Assembly: GCA_028287745.1 (NCBI GenBank)
Contig: JAQBPB010000007.1
Coordinates: forward strand, 62,001-126,000
Direction: 5' to 3'
From: Chloroflexota bacterium
GTDB lineage: Bacteria > Chloroflexota > Chloroflexia > Chloroheliales > Chloroheliaceae
Length of the DNA stretch: 64,000 bases
In this document: positions 41,156 to 50,083 of the stretch, piece after piece
How positions within the stretch are numbered: position 1 is the first letter of the stretch
How the letters are laid out: the number at the start of each line of letters is the position of its first letter
Notes under the pieces: generated by a model
What the model was told of the DNA's origin: nothing
Seen by the model: the letters and a program-made list of their open reading frames with translations, nothing else
Database searches by the model: none
Made by a program: the position numbers and the translations under genes

Positions 41156-43213
41156 CTATTCCGACTCATTTTCAAAAACACGCCGGGCATAACCGGATGT
41201 AAAACTGACCGGGGGAAATTCATTCAAAGCCGAAGGAGTTGGCTCAACTTTAAGGGAATAAACATCGCCACTTTTTTGAATGGTCTTTATAGTCGAGTTA
41301 AAGCTCGACCAAAGATTATTCTGGCTGCGTTCTTCCGCCCGGCGTAACAAAATGGATAAAACATCGCCCGTAATCAGTTGAGGCGGTATGGTTAGATTTG
41401 AGGGTGGTTTTGGCCCAATGTCCACCTGGGCAATGCTCATCAAATCGTTTCGCACCATCGTATCAATCAGCAAGCCGGTCATAAAAGCCGGTCCGCTGAA
41501 AAGCGGCATTCTTTCGAGTAACTCGCGCCGCGCCGCCCCGACCGGACAAATCGGGTCTATCACCCCTGCCAGTTTAGGGAAAAACCCACCCAGCAGCGGC
41601 CGTAGACTTAGCTCGACCAGGGCGTTATTCACCGGGTTACTATTCTGCTCGTTTGAGTCGGCCGTCTCGGAATAAAACCCACCGGCAAGCTGAAACTCAG
41701 GGTAGGTTAATAACGGGCCAACCAGGCCGTAAATTAAACGCGCCTCAAAGTTATCAATGGTCGGGTCGGCCCAGACTATTAAATCGCCCCGGGCCTTGCG
41801 CAAAGCCAGCCAGATAGACTCGCCCGGTCCCAGGTCATTGACTATACCGGGCCGGCGGGTTGTTTGAGGGTCGGTAGTAACATAAATGATCTCATCTTCG
41901 CTCAACCGCTCATGGCCGCTGCCGCCACTATAAAACCCTTCCACCTCGTTGCGGTCCAGCCGCATATCCGGGTCGCAGACCAGTATTTCATCTACCAGGG
42001 CGCAATCCCGTATAAGGGCATACCGGGCCCGCCGGACATACTCGGTCAGGGCAACCGGGTGAGTATTTCCGTAGACCGGTAGAATCAGGGTTATGCGTAA
42101 ATGATGGCGCTCCTTCAACAGGGTCAGGCTGCTCATTGACCGGAATTCCCGGTAGCGAAAGGTGTTCTCGGCAAACCAGCGGTCAACCGACTCCTGTAAA
42201 TCCGGCTCTCTGGTAGCCGGCGCTACCACCATTCCCGCCAGCGGCCGCTTTAGTTCAAACGGCTTGCCGGTCTTAACGACTAATAAGGGGCGGTTGGTCT
42301 CGCGGGCAAGGCGTTCGGCAACTTTTTCGCTGCCGGGCCGGGTGGGTGACGGTTCTCTGATTTCACTGGCCCCGACCACTACCAGGTCGTGATATTGGGA
42401 TTCACGGACAATCCCCGCGATAACATTGCCGGTTAGAGCGACCAGGCGCGCCCCTGAAGGCAGTTCCAGGGCTAGAGCTTGCAACGTGCTAAGTGATTCG
42501 TCCTCGGTTTCGGGCGCATCATAAAACTGGGTATAGTTCGAAGCCTGGGCCGGGCGGATAGCGTCACCCGAGCCGGGACCGCTTACCAGGTTGTGTAAAA
42601 CGGTAATACTGGCCGCCCATTCTTCGGCCAGGTTGGAAGCCAGGGTCAGGGCCAGCGTGCTATAACTGCCGCCTCTGACCGGCAGCAGGATATTTTTAAC
42701 CGCCGGGAGCGTGTTATTAAAGCGGGCCAGGACAACATCACAGGGAGGGTCGTCCATCAGGGCATCGATAGTATCCCCATAAATCTTGCCGGGCGTCTGG
42801 GTGGTGCCTTTCCAATGCAGCAGCAGCAGGTCGCCTTCTTCTTCTTTAACCTGGTCGGCAATACCCCGCCAGACCTCCCGGGCGACCCGTACTTCGGTAT
42901 GTACCTCAATATTTTCGTCGAGCAGCCCATTCTGGGGGATGTACCTCAGCATCGTCCGGTAAGCCCTGACCAGCGAAGCACCCTGGCTGAGCGGGGTTTC
43001 TTCCGGCACTGTTACAACTCCCAGCACCACAATCCGAATATGCCGCCGGACCCCTTCCAACTGGGCCCCCGCCAGGGATGCCGCCAGCTTTACCAACCCC
43101 TCGGCCATATTCGGGTTTAGAATAGGCACTACGACACAATAATCACGTCCCTGAAGACGGTTCTTGGGGTTCTTTTTACCAAATAATTGTGTAAACGCGT
43201 TCAGATAAGCCAT
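41156..43213 (-). CDS. tandem USP domains fused to a GpgS-like glycosyltransferase domain
   Basis: The 685-residue protein has two universal-stress-protein-like domains (about residues 22-165 and 170-315). A glycosyltransferase domain (about 372-600) follows, resembling glucosyl-3-phosphoglycerate synthase (GT81): 'ITLILPVYGN', 'GPGESIWLALRKARGDLIVW', 'ARLIYGLVGPLLTYPEFQLA', 'GVIDPICPVGAARRELLERM'. The usual DADL-type metal motif reads ADPTID (482-487), so catalysis is uncertain. The fusion suggests osmotic or stress control of a glycosylated compatible solute. It has no signal peptide. Confidence 0.75.
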   Translation of the reverse strand: MAYLNAFTQLFGKKNPKNRLQGRDYCVVVPILNPNMAEGLVKLAASLAGAQLEGVRRHIRIVVLGVVTVPEETPLSQGASLVRAYRTMLRYIPQNGLLDENIEVHTEVRVAREVWRGIADQVKEEEGDLLLLHWKGTTQTPGKIYGDTIDALMDDPPCDVVLARFNNTLPAVKNILLPVRGGSYSTLALTLASNLAEEWAASITVLHNLVSGPGSGDAIRPAQASNYTQFYDAPETEDESLSTLQALALELPSGARLVALTGNVIAGIVRESQYHDLVVVGASEIREPSPTRPGSEKVAERLARETNRPLLVVKTGKPFELKRPLAGMVVAPATREPDLQESVDRWFAENTFRYREFRSMSSLTLLKERHHLRITLILPVYGNTHPVALTEYVRRARYALIRDCALVDEILVCDPDMRLDRNEVEGFYSGGSGHERLSEDEIIYVTTDPQTTRRPGIVNDLGPGESIWLALRKARGDLIVWADPTIDNFEARLIYGLVGPLLTYPEFQLAGGFYSETADSNEQNSNPVNNALVELSLRPLLGGFFPKLAGVIDPICPVGAARRELLERMPLFSGPAFMTGLLIDTMVRNDLMSIAQVDIGPKPPSNLTIPPQLITGDVLSILLRRAEERSQNNLWSSFNSTIKTIQKSGDVYSLKVEPTPSALNEFPPVSFTSGYARRVFENESE

Positions 43214-43432
43214 CCTTGATTTGTCTTAAACTTCTCTGTTTAAGAAAAAAAGTCATTCGATATAGTCCAGGACAATTCTCCCACTAAAATTTAAACCAGG
43301 TCCGCTAAAAACCGGCGGTTTGTAAGTCACAAAACTGACTCAGAATAGAGATTCGAATATGTCTGACATGAGTATAATACTTACCATTTTGAGGGTCAAG
43401 GAAGGAGAATTAATTCACCGGGCTTTTTAACG

Positions 43433-43462
43433 AAGGTTAGCCCATAGGCATCAGCCAACCTT
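43433..43462 (-). terminator. terminator after MFS gene (minus strand)
   Basis: On the minus strand, AAGGTTGGC pairs with GCTAACCTT with one G-U wobble, followed by CGTTAAAAAG. It lies 15 bases after the MFS stop. The rest of 43214-43476 shows no gene. Confidence 0.5.
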
Positions 43463-43476
43463 ACATCCAGAGCAGA

Positions 43477-44802
43477 TTAAAACTGGCGTAATTTAGGAAT
43501 TAACAGGTGGATTAGACCGGTTAGTAAAACAAAAAGGATCGTATTCAAGAATATTGAAAACGGCGCGCCCCACTGTTCGGCTACAATCCCGCTCTGCAAA
43601 TTCCCCAGAGGCATGAAACCCATTGTACACAAGGTCCATACACTCAAAATCCGGCCGCGCAATTCATCCGGCACATTCGATTGGACTATCGTGTTCATGG
43701 TAGTATTCACTGCAACCATCGCGCCCCCGGCAAAGGCCAGGGCAATCATGGTTAAAATAAAGTTCGTGGAAAGGCTAAACAATAGCAACCCGCAAACCAT
43801 AATCAGCATACCCCAGTTCATAAAAGGTGTTTTCCGCCGCAACCGGCCGCTTATATTTGCCACCAGCAAGGCGCTGAGTAAGGCCCCTACGCCCACCGCT
43901 GAGAGCAATATACCGTAATCTTTCGGGCCACCCTTAAAGACTTTCTGGACAAAGACCGGCAGAAGCGTCAAATAAGGAAATACAAAGAAACTGAATAAAG
44001 AGGCTATAACCAACAAGCCGCTTAATTCTACATTTCGTTTGAGGTACCCCAGGCTTTCCTGGATCTCTTGCAGGACCGAACGCTTCACGATAATTGGAGC
44101 CGGGGTGGGCAATCGCACCAGCAGCAAAGCGGCTACTACCGCCATAAAGCTCAAGGAATTTAGAAAGAAACAGGCCGCTACCCCCACCACCGATACCAGG
44201 ATACCGGCAATGCCCGGCCCGACAATTCGGGTCAGGTTGAACTGGAAAGAGTTCAGGGCAATCGCGTTCATGATATCTTTCTTACCTACCATGTCGAGCA
44301 TAATCGTCTGGTAGGCAGGCGAGTTAAACGCCTGGACAATACCGATTGCCAGGGCAATAATTATTACCAGCCAGATATTGATAAAATTAAAAAGTGATAA
44401 TACCGCCATCAGCAACATCAAAAGAGCCATGATGTTCTGCGTGATCAGTAGGACGGTCTTGCGGGAATTGCGGTCGGCTACTACTCCGCCGACCAGGCTC
44501 AATAAAAGCATGGGCAAGTTTGCTATGAAGTTAACCAGACCCAGCAAGAAAGGCGAACCGGTCAAAGACAGGATCAGCCAGTTCTGGGCCACTACCTGCA
44601 TCCAGCCCCCCAAATTCGATATCAAAGCGCCTATCCAGAAAATCCGGAAGTTCCGGTGGCGTAACGCGCTAAAAGTGCCCCCCGGCCCGGCCGGTTTTTC
44701 ATTATCAGGAATAATTTCTGGCTTCAGGTTGGTAGGACTGGTATTATTCAGGGCTTCAGCATCTATACTCTCATATTTTCGGCTTGCATCATCGTTGACC
44801 AC
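43477..44802 (-). CDS. MFS transporter, MFS_3/enterobactin-exporter-like
   Basis: The 441-residue, 12-helix protein has the MFS_3 start 'FRIFWIGALISNLGGWMQVV', AQNWLILSLTGSPFLLGLV, and the motif-A loop 'VADRNSRKTVLL'. Proteins of this branch include siderophore and drug exporters. A hydrophilic N-terminus of about 45 residues precedes the first helix. The start is GTG 44802. It stands alone and no substrate can be assigned. Confidence 0.87.
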   Translation of the reverse strand: MVNDDASRKYESIDAEALNNTSPTNLKPEIIPDNEKPAGPGGTFSALRHRNFRIFWIGALISNLGGWMQVVAQNWLILSLTGSPFLLGLVNFIANLPMLLLSLVGGVVADRNSRKTVLLITQNIMALLMLLMAVLSLFNFINIWLVIIIALAIGIVQAFNSPAYQTIMLDMVGKKDIMNAIALNSFQFNLTRIVGPGIAGILVSVVGVAACFFLNSLSFMAVVAALLLVRLPTPAPIIVKRSVLQEIQESLGYLKRNVELSGLLVIASLFSFFVFPYLTLLPVFVQKVFKGGPKDYGILLSAVGVGALLSALLVANISGRLRRKTPFMNWGMLIMVCGLLLFSLSTNFILTMIALAFAGGAMVAVNTTMNTIVQSNVPDELRGRILSVWTLCTMGFMPLGNLQSGIVAEQWGAPFSIFLNTILFVLLTGLIHLLIPKLRQF

Positions 44803-45010
44803 TTATAACCCCTGTTGATTGGACTTCAAAGTTATAATACAGTGCTATATAAATCCTTATAGCTATAACTTGAAGCAGTTTTGTGAATATTGAACAGCAG
44901 ACTCTCCAACTTTTAATTTGAAAGTCTACGTTTGTCTTACTAATATTTTAGCAACATTTGGACTTTGTGACAGCTAACTCGCCAAATTATAGAAAAGGTT
45001 TATGGTAGTT

Positions 45011-45036
45011 ATAAGCCTGGTTAATACCAGGCTTAT
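45011..45036 (-). terminator. hairpin after small membrane protein gene
   Basis: ATAAGCCTGG / CCAGGCTTAT is a 10-bp perfect stem with a 6-base loop, 15 bases past the stop of the gene at 45052-45459. No T-run follows, so termination is probable but not certain. Confidence 0.5.
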
Positions 45037-45051
45037 TCAGGGCGGGGAAGA

Positions 45052-45459
45052 CTATTGCAAGCGGGTGGAATAAGTAATGAAGGCAATGAAAGCCGGTACG
45101 AAGGACATACATAAAATAATGGCGCTTCCAAGCTGGAAGAAGCGCAAAAAGCCCACGCCATCTTCATCCATTTGCTGAAAGCCTATGCCAAAACCCTGCG
45201 CCGCCAGGAAAATCATTAAAACGGCCAGAGCGGTCAGGGCAACAAACAGGCTCCAATCCGCCAGTGGCGCGGCCATAGTAAAAGCCAGGCTCAAACCGGC
45301 GACCAGGATCAGCCCGGTCAGGCCCAGCAGCAGGCGGTTTACCCGGCGCATGGTCCGGGTCATTTCCGGCGTCCGGTCCAGCTTATAGACAAACACGGCC
45401 AGGAAGGCCGTCCCTAATACGACTAAAAGTAATACAAATCCCAGGAAAAGATAATCCAT
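45052..45459 (-). CDS. 135-residue four-helix membrane protein
   Basis: The protein has four hydrophobic segments: 'LFLGFVLLLVVLGTAFLAVF', 'LLGLTGLILVAGLSLAFTMA', 'SLFVALTALAVLMIFLAAQG' and 'FFQLGSAIILCMSFVPAFIA'. A short basic loop (RTMRRVNR) lies after the first. I do not recognise the family. It lies 10 bases downstream of the large membrane protein gene and is probably translated with it. It may be an accessory subunit. Confidence 0.6.
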   Translation of the reverse strand: MDYLFLGFVLLLVVLGTAFLAVFVYKLDRTPEMTRTMRRVNRLLLGLTGLILVAGLSLAFTMAAPLADWSLFVALTALAVLMIFLAAQGFGIGFQQMDEDGVGFLRFFQLGSAIILCMSFVPAFIAFITYSTRLQ

Positions 45460-45469
45460 GGCCTTTTGT

Positions 45470-47761
45470 CTAGCCGGTACCGGCCGGTAATATATAATTA
45501 ATTACTCTTTGAAACCAGGTATAACTGCCCGCCGAAATGAAATAAATTGCGACAGCTGCAATTAAAAGCATTACCGACCAGCCGGAATAGCGCCGCCACC
45601 CGTCTGCCGCTGGCAAAGTGGACCGCTCTCGCCACCGGCGATTAGCTTCCAGCAAAAAGGCCAGGGCCAGCCCGCAGCCCAGGGCGAATAACGGCAGCGC
45701 GAACAGCATGTGCTTGTGGAGCAGGTTTATCCGTGAAGCCGCCAGGCTGAACAGCAAAAATGTTCCCAGCCAGGCCAACAGCAGCAGCACCGCCGGGCGT
45801 TGAATCTCGCCGGTGACCATTTCTCCAAAACCGTCGTTGCTCTCGTTACGGTCCTTCTGCCCGGGCTTCCGGTACAGATAGGCCAGGTAAGCCAGGAGGC
45901 CCACCGTTACCAGGAACGGCAACAGGTGAAAATGGGCCACCAGTTCCGGCCAGAAACCGGTTAAGGTTGCTGACCGCGAGCCGACATTCTCACCCTGGCC
46001 GACTTTACTTGCCAGGCCGGGCAGGGTCTGGGTAACCACCGGGATAACATAAAACCCGTAATAGATTCCCAGCGCGAACGCCCAGCCAATGCCCAGGGTT
46101 ATCGCGGCGGGTTTTGCCAGGTATTTGTAAGCGTCCCCTGCCACCAGCAGCAAAAGGACCAGGCCCACTAACAGGCAGGAAGTTAAAAGCAAGGTCGCCG
46201 TATGCGTCAGCATCGCCAGGCCCAGCACCACCCCCGCGCCTGCCATGCTTGCCCAGCCAACTTTCAACCGTTCGAAGCGCCTGGCATAGAACCAGCCGCT
46301 CAAAATAGCCAGGAATAGCAGGGTTAGCCACTGCGCCAGCATGGTCGGGTAGCCGCCGTCTGAGGGCATCAAGAAACTCAGCGGGAAGAAACCGGCTAAC
46401 AGTCCGGCCATTAACCCGGTTAGATTTCCAAACCGCCCGAAAAGCTGTCTTGCTATTATGTAAAGTAAGAAGCAGGTGGTCACCTCATACCACAGGGCAT
46501 AGATATTGGTCCAGAAGAGAAAGCCCTTCTCATCATGCTTGAATAGCAGGCCCAGCGGGAAATCCATAATATAAAACAACGGCGAATACGGAATAGCCAC
46601 CGCCATTTCCCACTGGCCGAGGGCCACCGACCGCCCTTCGGCGTTGCCACTCTCGCTGCCGACCGCCGCGCCGCTATTTATATTGTAGTAGCGGTTTACA
46701 ATCAGTTCCGGCTGGTTAAGCAGGGCGTAAACCTCGTGAATACGGAAGCCGTGGTCAAGGGTCTGGAAAGAAGGGTGATTTATCCCGGCCGCTTTTACTG
46801 TAAAGACCAGGACAAAAATAATGCCAAGCCAGCGAGCTTGCTGGATACTTAGCAAGATACCGCGCCGCCCCAGCCACCAGGCCGTAAACAACAGGCCGCT
46901 TGCCATAAAGAAATAGGCCATCACCACGGCCGCCAGCAACTCAGCCGCCATCAGTCCAACCATTGGCCGGTTCAAGCCAATGCCCAGCAGCAGCAGCGCG
47001 CCCACGTTCAACATCAACAAGCTGGAAACACGGTCCCGCCAACCGGCCCGGCGGGCGGCTACCCCGAGTAAGGCTACCGAGGATAATAAAAGAAAGACCG
47101 TACCCCAGGGTGGGATGGTCGGGCGGCCCGTATCAAACAGCCCGGTCCCGGCAATCTCGATCTGGCTGACCACTACCCCAAACGGGCGGCGGTCCGATTT
47201 TACAAGATAGGGATCCATCTTCATCCATAAATCCAAATCCCCCTGGCTTAGACTAAAGACCGGGCGGTTTGGCGGGTAGTAGGTCTGCTTATAGAGCTTG
47301 CGGGCCGTCTGATCAAGTTCAATGGTTTTGAACAGGTTGTTATTCAGGCGCAGTTCAATCCCGGTCGGCGCCGCGTCCGGCGGGCGGGGCGATAACTCTA
47401 AGTTTACCGTTACCTGGGCCGGTTGGCCCATGCCGGGCAGCCGCACATTGTTGCTGGGTTGGGTCCAGCGATAAACAAAATCCTGGTTGTTCTCAACCGC
47501 ATAAAAATCTACCAGGTATGCTTTATCGGATGTTTTATTTATGTCAACCCGCTGCTTGAAAGGCAGTTGGTACACCAGGACCAGGCCCAACATGACCAGC
47601 GCCAGCGCGGCATAGTACCAGGGGGAACGCAGGGAATCTAAAAAAGGCTTCAGTTCGGCCAGGACCCGGCTGACAAAACCTTTTGAGGTTGCGGGAATTT
47701 CAGGCTTATCAGACGGTTCCAGTGTTTGAGAACTTTCTTTTTCCAGGGGGGGATTGCTCAA
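45470..47761 (-). CDS. polytopic membrane protein, possible GT-C glycosyltransferase
   Basis: The 763-residue protein has a soluble exported N-terminal domain after the first helix (about residues 65-215). Many membrane helices then follow (about twelve). A large lumenal loop has 'LDHGFRIHEVYALLNQPELI', with an acidic His-rich pattern and 'IPYSPLFYIMDFPLGLLFKH'. This layout resembles GT39/GT83-type GT-C transferases that use lipid-linked sugars. I cannot name the family with certainty. The start is TTG 47761, GGAG 7 bases upstream. Confidence 0.6.
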   Translation of the reverse strand: MSNPPLEKESSQTLEPSDKPEIPATSKGFVSRVLAELKPFLDSLRSPWYYAALALVMLGLVLVYQLPFKQRVDINKTSDKAYLVDFYAVENNQDFVYRWTQPSNNVRLPGMGQPAQVTVNLELSPRPPDAAPTGIELRLNNNLFKTIELDQTARKLYKQTYYPPNRPVFSLSQGDLDLWMKMDPYLVKSDRRPFGVVVSQIEIAGTGLFDTGRPTIPPWGTVFLLLSSVALLGVAARRAGWRDRVSSLLMLNVGALLLLGIGLNRPMVGLMAAELLAAVVMAYFFMASGLLFTAWWLGRRGILLSIQQARWLGIIFVLVFTVKAAGINHPSFQTLDHGFRIHEVYALLNQPELIVNRYYNINSGAAVGSESGNAEGRSVALGQWEMAVAIPYSPLFYIMDFPLGLLFKHDEKGFLFWTNIYALWYEVTTCFLLYIIARQLFGRFGNLTGLMAGLLAGFFPLSFLMPSDGGYPTMLAQWLTLLFLAILSGWFYARRFERLKVGWASMAGAGVVLGLAMLTHTATLLLTSCLLVGLVLLLLVAGDAYKYLAKPAAITLGIGWAFALGIYYGFYVIPVVTQTLPGLASKVGQGENVGSRSATLTGFWPELVAHFHLLPFLVTVGLLAYLAYLYRKPGQKDRNESNDGFGEMVTGEIQRPAVLLLLAWLGTFLLFSLAASRINLLHKHMLFALPLFALGCGLALAFLLEANRRWRERSTLPAADGWRRYSGWSVMLLIAAVAIYFISAGSYTWFQRVINYILPAGTG

Positions 47762-48418
47762 CAGTCATCTCCGGCTTCTATTTTTCAGCCCTTGAAGTTT
47801 ACTTAGATTCCGGTAAGGTGTCAAGAAAATACAATGGTTATAAATAAGCCGGTTGGTTTACGGCCTTATTTCATTCCTTTCAAAGGTAGTATTAAGTCAA
47901 ACCTTTGAACATACAATTTGAGGGAGGGTCTTATACAAGGTTGTCAGGGAAAGGATTCAGTCGTTGGTTAGCTTTCAGGCATCCTGGAACGCTACAATTG
48001 CCTTAATCGTTCTGAAGTAGCAGGGAAAGTATCATTATTTGTTTCAGAGAACCACTACACATCGGTTTCATAATTTTACTTTAGCATCTACCCTACCTCT
48101 CAGGGCTTCAAAACTATTCTTTCAAATCAAACACTTCATTAATTTATCACGGCAATAATTAGTACTGAGAAAGTAATCATTCATTTACCATTAGTAACAT
48201 TCCTGGTACAAAAGCATTATTAACCAGCATTTATACACCGGTATAACCAGAACATATTTTCTTATTATATTGTGATTTATGTAATTATTGGATAAAACTG
48301 GTCAATTGTGATTTATATAACTAACAATTCAGAGGGATTTACCAGAACCGTTATTTAGATAGTGTGTTACAATATTAGCAGAAACCAAAAGTTAAAACAA
48401 GCGGAATACGAGGAGAAC
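47762..48418. other. 650-base AT-rich intergenic region upstream of parA
   Basis: I find no gene with a credible ribosome site. It holds a hairpin-like stretch near 47850-47875, the dyad TTATAC-ACCG-GTATAA at 48231-48246, and the 12-bp direct repeats at 48269-48316. A TACAAT near 48368 could be the parA -10 box. The composition is more AT-rich than the surrounding genes. Confidence 0.6.
48269..48316. repeat. direct repeats upstream of parA, 12 bp, 36-base period
   Basis: ATTGTGATTTAT occurs at 48269-48280 and 48305-48316. The following bases, GTAA and ATAA, are also nearly alike. The copies are spaced like a ParA/ParB or regulator binding array. Confidence 0.6.
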
Positions 48419-49225
48419 ATGGCAACCAAGCGTCTTGCTTTCGGAATACAAAAAGGTGGAGTAGGCAAAACAACTTCTGCGATCTGCACCGCTCGCGCTC
48501 TGGCTGACCAGGGTAAAAAAGTTCTGCTGGTCGATCTGGACCCCCAGGCTAACCTGACAATGGCCTGTGGTATTGACACTTCCGAACTTCAACTGTCCAC
48601 TTATGACCTTCTGACAAAGGAAGATGTCGGGGTTGAGCAGGTTGTGGTTAAAAGTCCTTATAACTTTGACCTTTTACCGGCCCATATTTCGCTGGCTTCG
48701 GCGGAAGTCGAACTTGTCCAGGTGGTTAACCGCGAGCGCCTGCTGCGTGAGAAGTTTGATGGGATCGAAGATGACGAAAGCAGCCTTACTCTCAAAGGAG
48801 TAAACGAACTTGGTTACGACTATGTTATAACCGATAGTCCACCATCGCTCGGCCTGCTTACCTTAAACGTCCTGACCGCTTCCGACTTTATTATCATTCC
48901 GTTGCAGTGCCAGTTCTTCGCGGTGGACGGGCTTAAAGCTTTTAATGACGTAATAGACCTGGTAAGGCGCAAACTTAACCGAAAACTGCGCCTGGCCGGA
49001 GTCCTACTGACCATGCACGATGCCCGGACCATCATCAGTAAAGAAATCGAAGCCAGGGTCCGCCAGATTCTAGGCGATGTGGTCTTCCCTACCCGCATTG
49101 GCAATTACTCGGCCCTGGTCAGGGTGCGTAACCAGGGTCCAATCCAGGCTTATGAACCGCGCCACCAGGCCGCCCAGCAGTACAACCAGTTTGCGCAGGA
49201 GGTAATACAACGTGTCGAAAAGTAA
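48419..49225 (+). CDS. parA: ParA-family partition ATPase
   Basis: The 268-residue protein has the deviant Walker A KGGVGKTTS (residues 12-20), 'VLLVDLDPQANLTMACGID', 'YDYVITDSPPSLGLLTLNVL' and the C-terminal ParA pattern 'NQGPIQAYEPRHQAAQQYN'. ParA-type ATPases move plasmids or chromosome origins by binding DNA non-specifically and responding to ParB. It lacks the long HTH N-terminus of some plasmid ParA. I start at ATG 48419 with AGGAG 3 bases upstream. Its 3' end overlaps the next gene by 14 bases. Confidence 0.93.
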   Translation: MATKRLAFGIQKGGVGKTTSAICTARALADQGKKVLLVDLDPQANLTMACGIDTSELQLSTYDLLTKEDVGVEQVVVKSPYNFDLLPAHISLASAEVELVQVVNRERLLREKFDGIEDDESSLTLKGVNELGYDYVITDSPPSLGLLTLNVLTASDFIIIPLQCQFFAVDGLKAFNDVIDLVRRKLNRKLRLAGVLLTMHDARTIISKEIEARVRQILGDVVFPTRIGNYSALVRVRNQGPIQAYEPRHQAAQQYNQFAQEVIQRVEK

Positions 49226-50009
49226 TCGTATCGCCACCAATAAGGATGTTTTCTCGGGATTAAAGGTTAAAAGCCGGGTTGTGGATGAAGGCGAGTCATT
49301 AGAAGAAGCCCGCTTGCTGCCTACAGAAAGAGTTGAACCAAATCCCGAACAACCGCGCAAGCGCGTGAACCCTGAAAAAGATGCCGAACTGACGGCCGAT
49401 ATTGGCGAACGCGGCATCCTACAGCCGATAATTGTACGGCCCCACCCTTCCGGAGCAGCCGGGCAGTTCCAGATAATTGCCGGTGAACGCCGCTGGCGGG
49501 CCGCCCGCGAAGCCGGTCTTGAAGAAGTGCCCGTCCTTATTAAGGAAGTTGATGACCAGGAGGCCCAGCTTGTTTCACTGGTCGAGAACTTGCAGCGCCT
49601 GGACCTGGAACAGGAGGACGAGGCCGAGTTCTTCCGCAAACTTTCCAACGACTACAACCTGTCCAACCGCCAGATCGCCCGTATGATTAACCGTTCGCAT
49701 GGTTATGTAAACGAACGGCTGCGCCAGGGACCGCCTGAGCCCGAAATTGCCGCCAAACCAGATAAAAAAGGCGATTTACCGGCCAGTAACACCGCAACCG
49801 TCCGCGAACGGCTGGCAACCCAGACCCAGAACTGGCGCTTCCGCCCGCAAAACTTCCAGCGCTTCCGCAGTTATATCTCGGAAACCCTGGAAAATTGGGA
49901 ACAGGTGGACAACGAACAGAGCCGCCAGACCCTGATTGAAGAAGTTGCCAACCTTAAAGATGAACTGGCCCGGCTGGAAAAAAAGCTTCACGTGAAAACA
50001 TTGAAGTGA
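49212..50009 (+). CDS. parB: ParB-family partition protein (short)
   Basis: The 265-residue protein has the ParB N-domain with 'IIAGERRWRAAREAGL' (GERRxRA nucleotide/CTP-binding motif, about residues 91-98) and ENLQRLDLEQEDEAEFF. It continues with an HTH ('SNRQIARMINRSHGYVNERL'). The C-terminal tail is a coiled-coil-like 'LIEEVANLKDELARLEKKL'. ParB loads onto parS and activates ParA. The start is GTG 49212 with AGGAGG at 49197-49202, inside parA. Confidence 0.92.
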   Translation: MSKSNRIATNKDVFSGLKVKSRVVDEGESLEEARLLPTERVEPNPEQPRKRVNPEKDAELTADIGERGILQPIIVRPHPSGAAGQFQIIAGERRWRAAREAGLEEVPVLIKEVDDQEAQLVSLVENLQRLDLEQEDEAEFFRKLSNDYNLSNRQIARMINRSHGYVNERLRQGPPEPEIAAKPDKKGDLPASNTATVRERLATQTQNWRFRPQNFQRFRSYISETLENWEQVDNEQSRQTLIEEVANLKDELARLEKKLHVKTLK

Positions 50010-50083
50010 TTTTTGAGGTTTAACAGGCTGTCCCAGGTTATTATACCCCTTATATTTTTGGACCAATTAACCCAGACGTAGTT

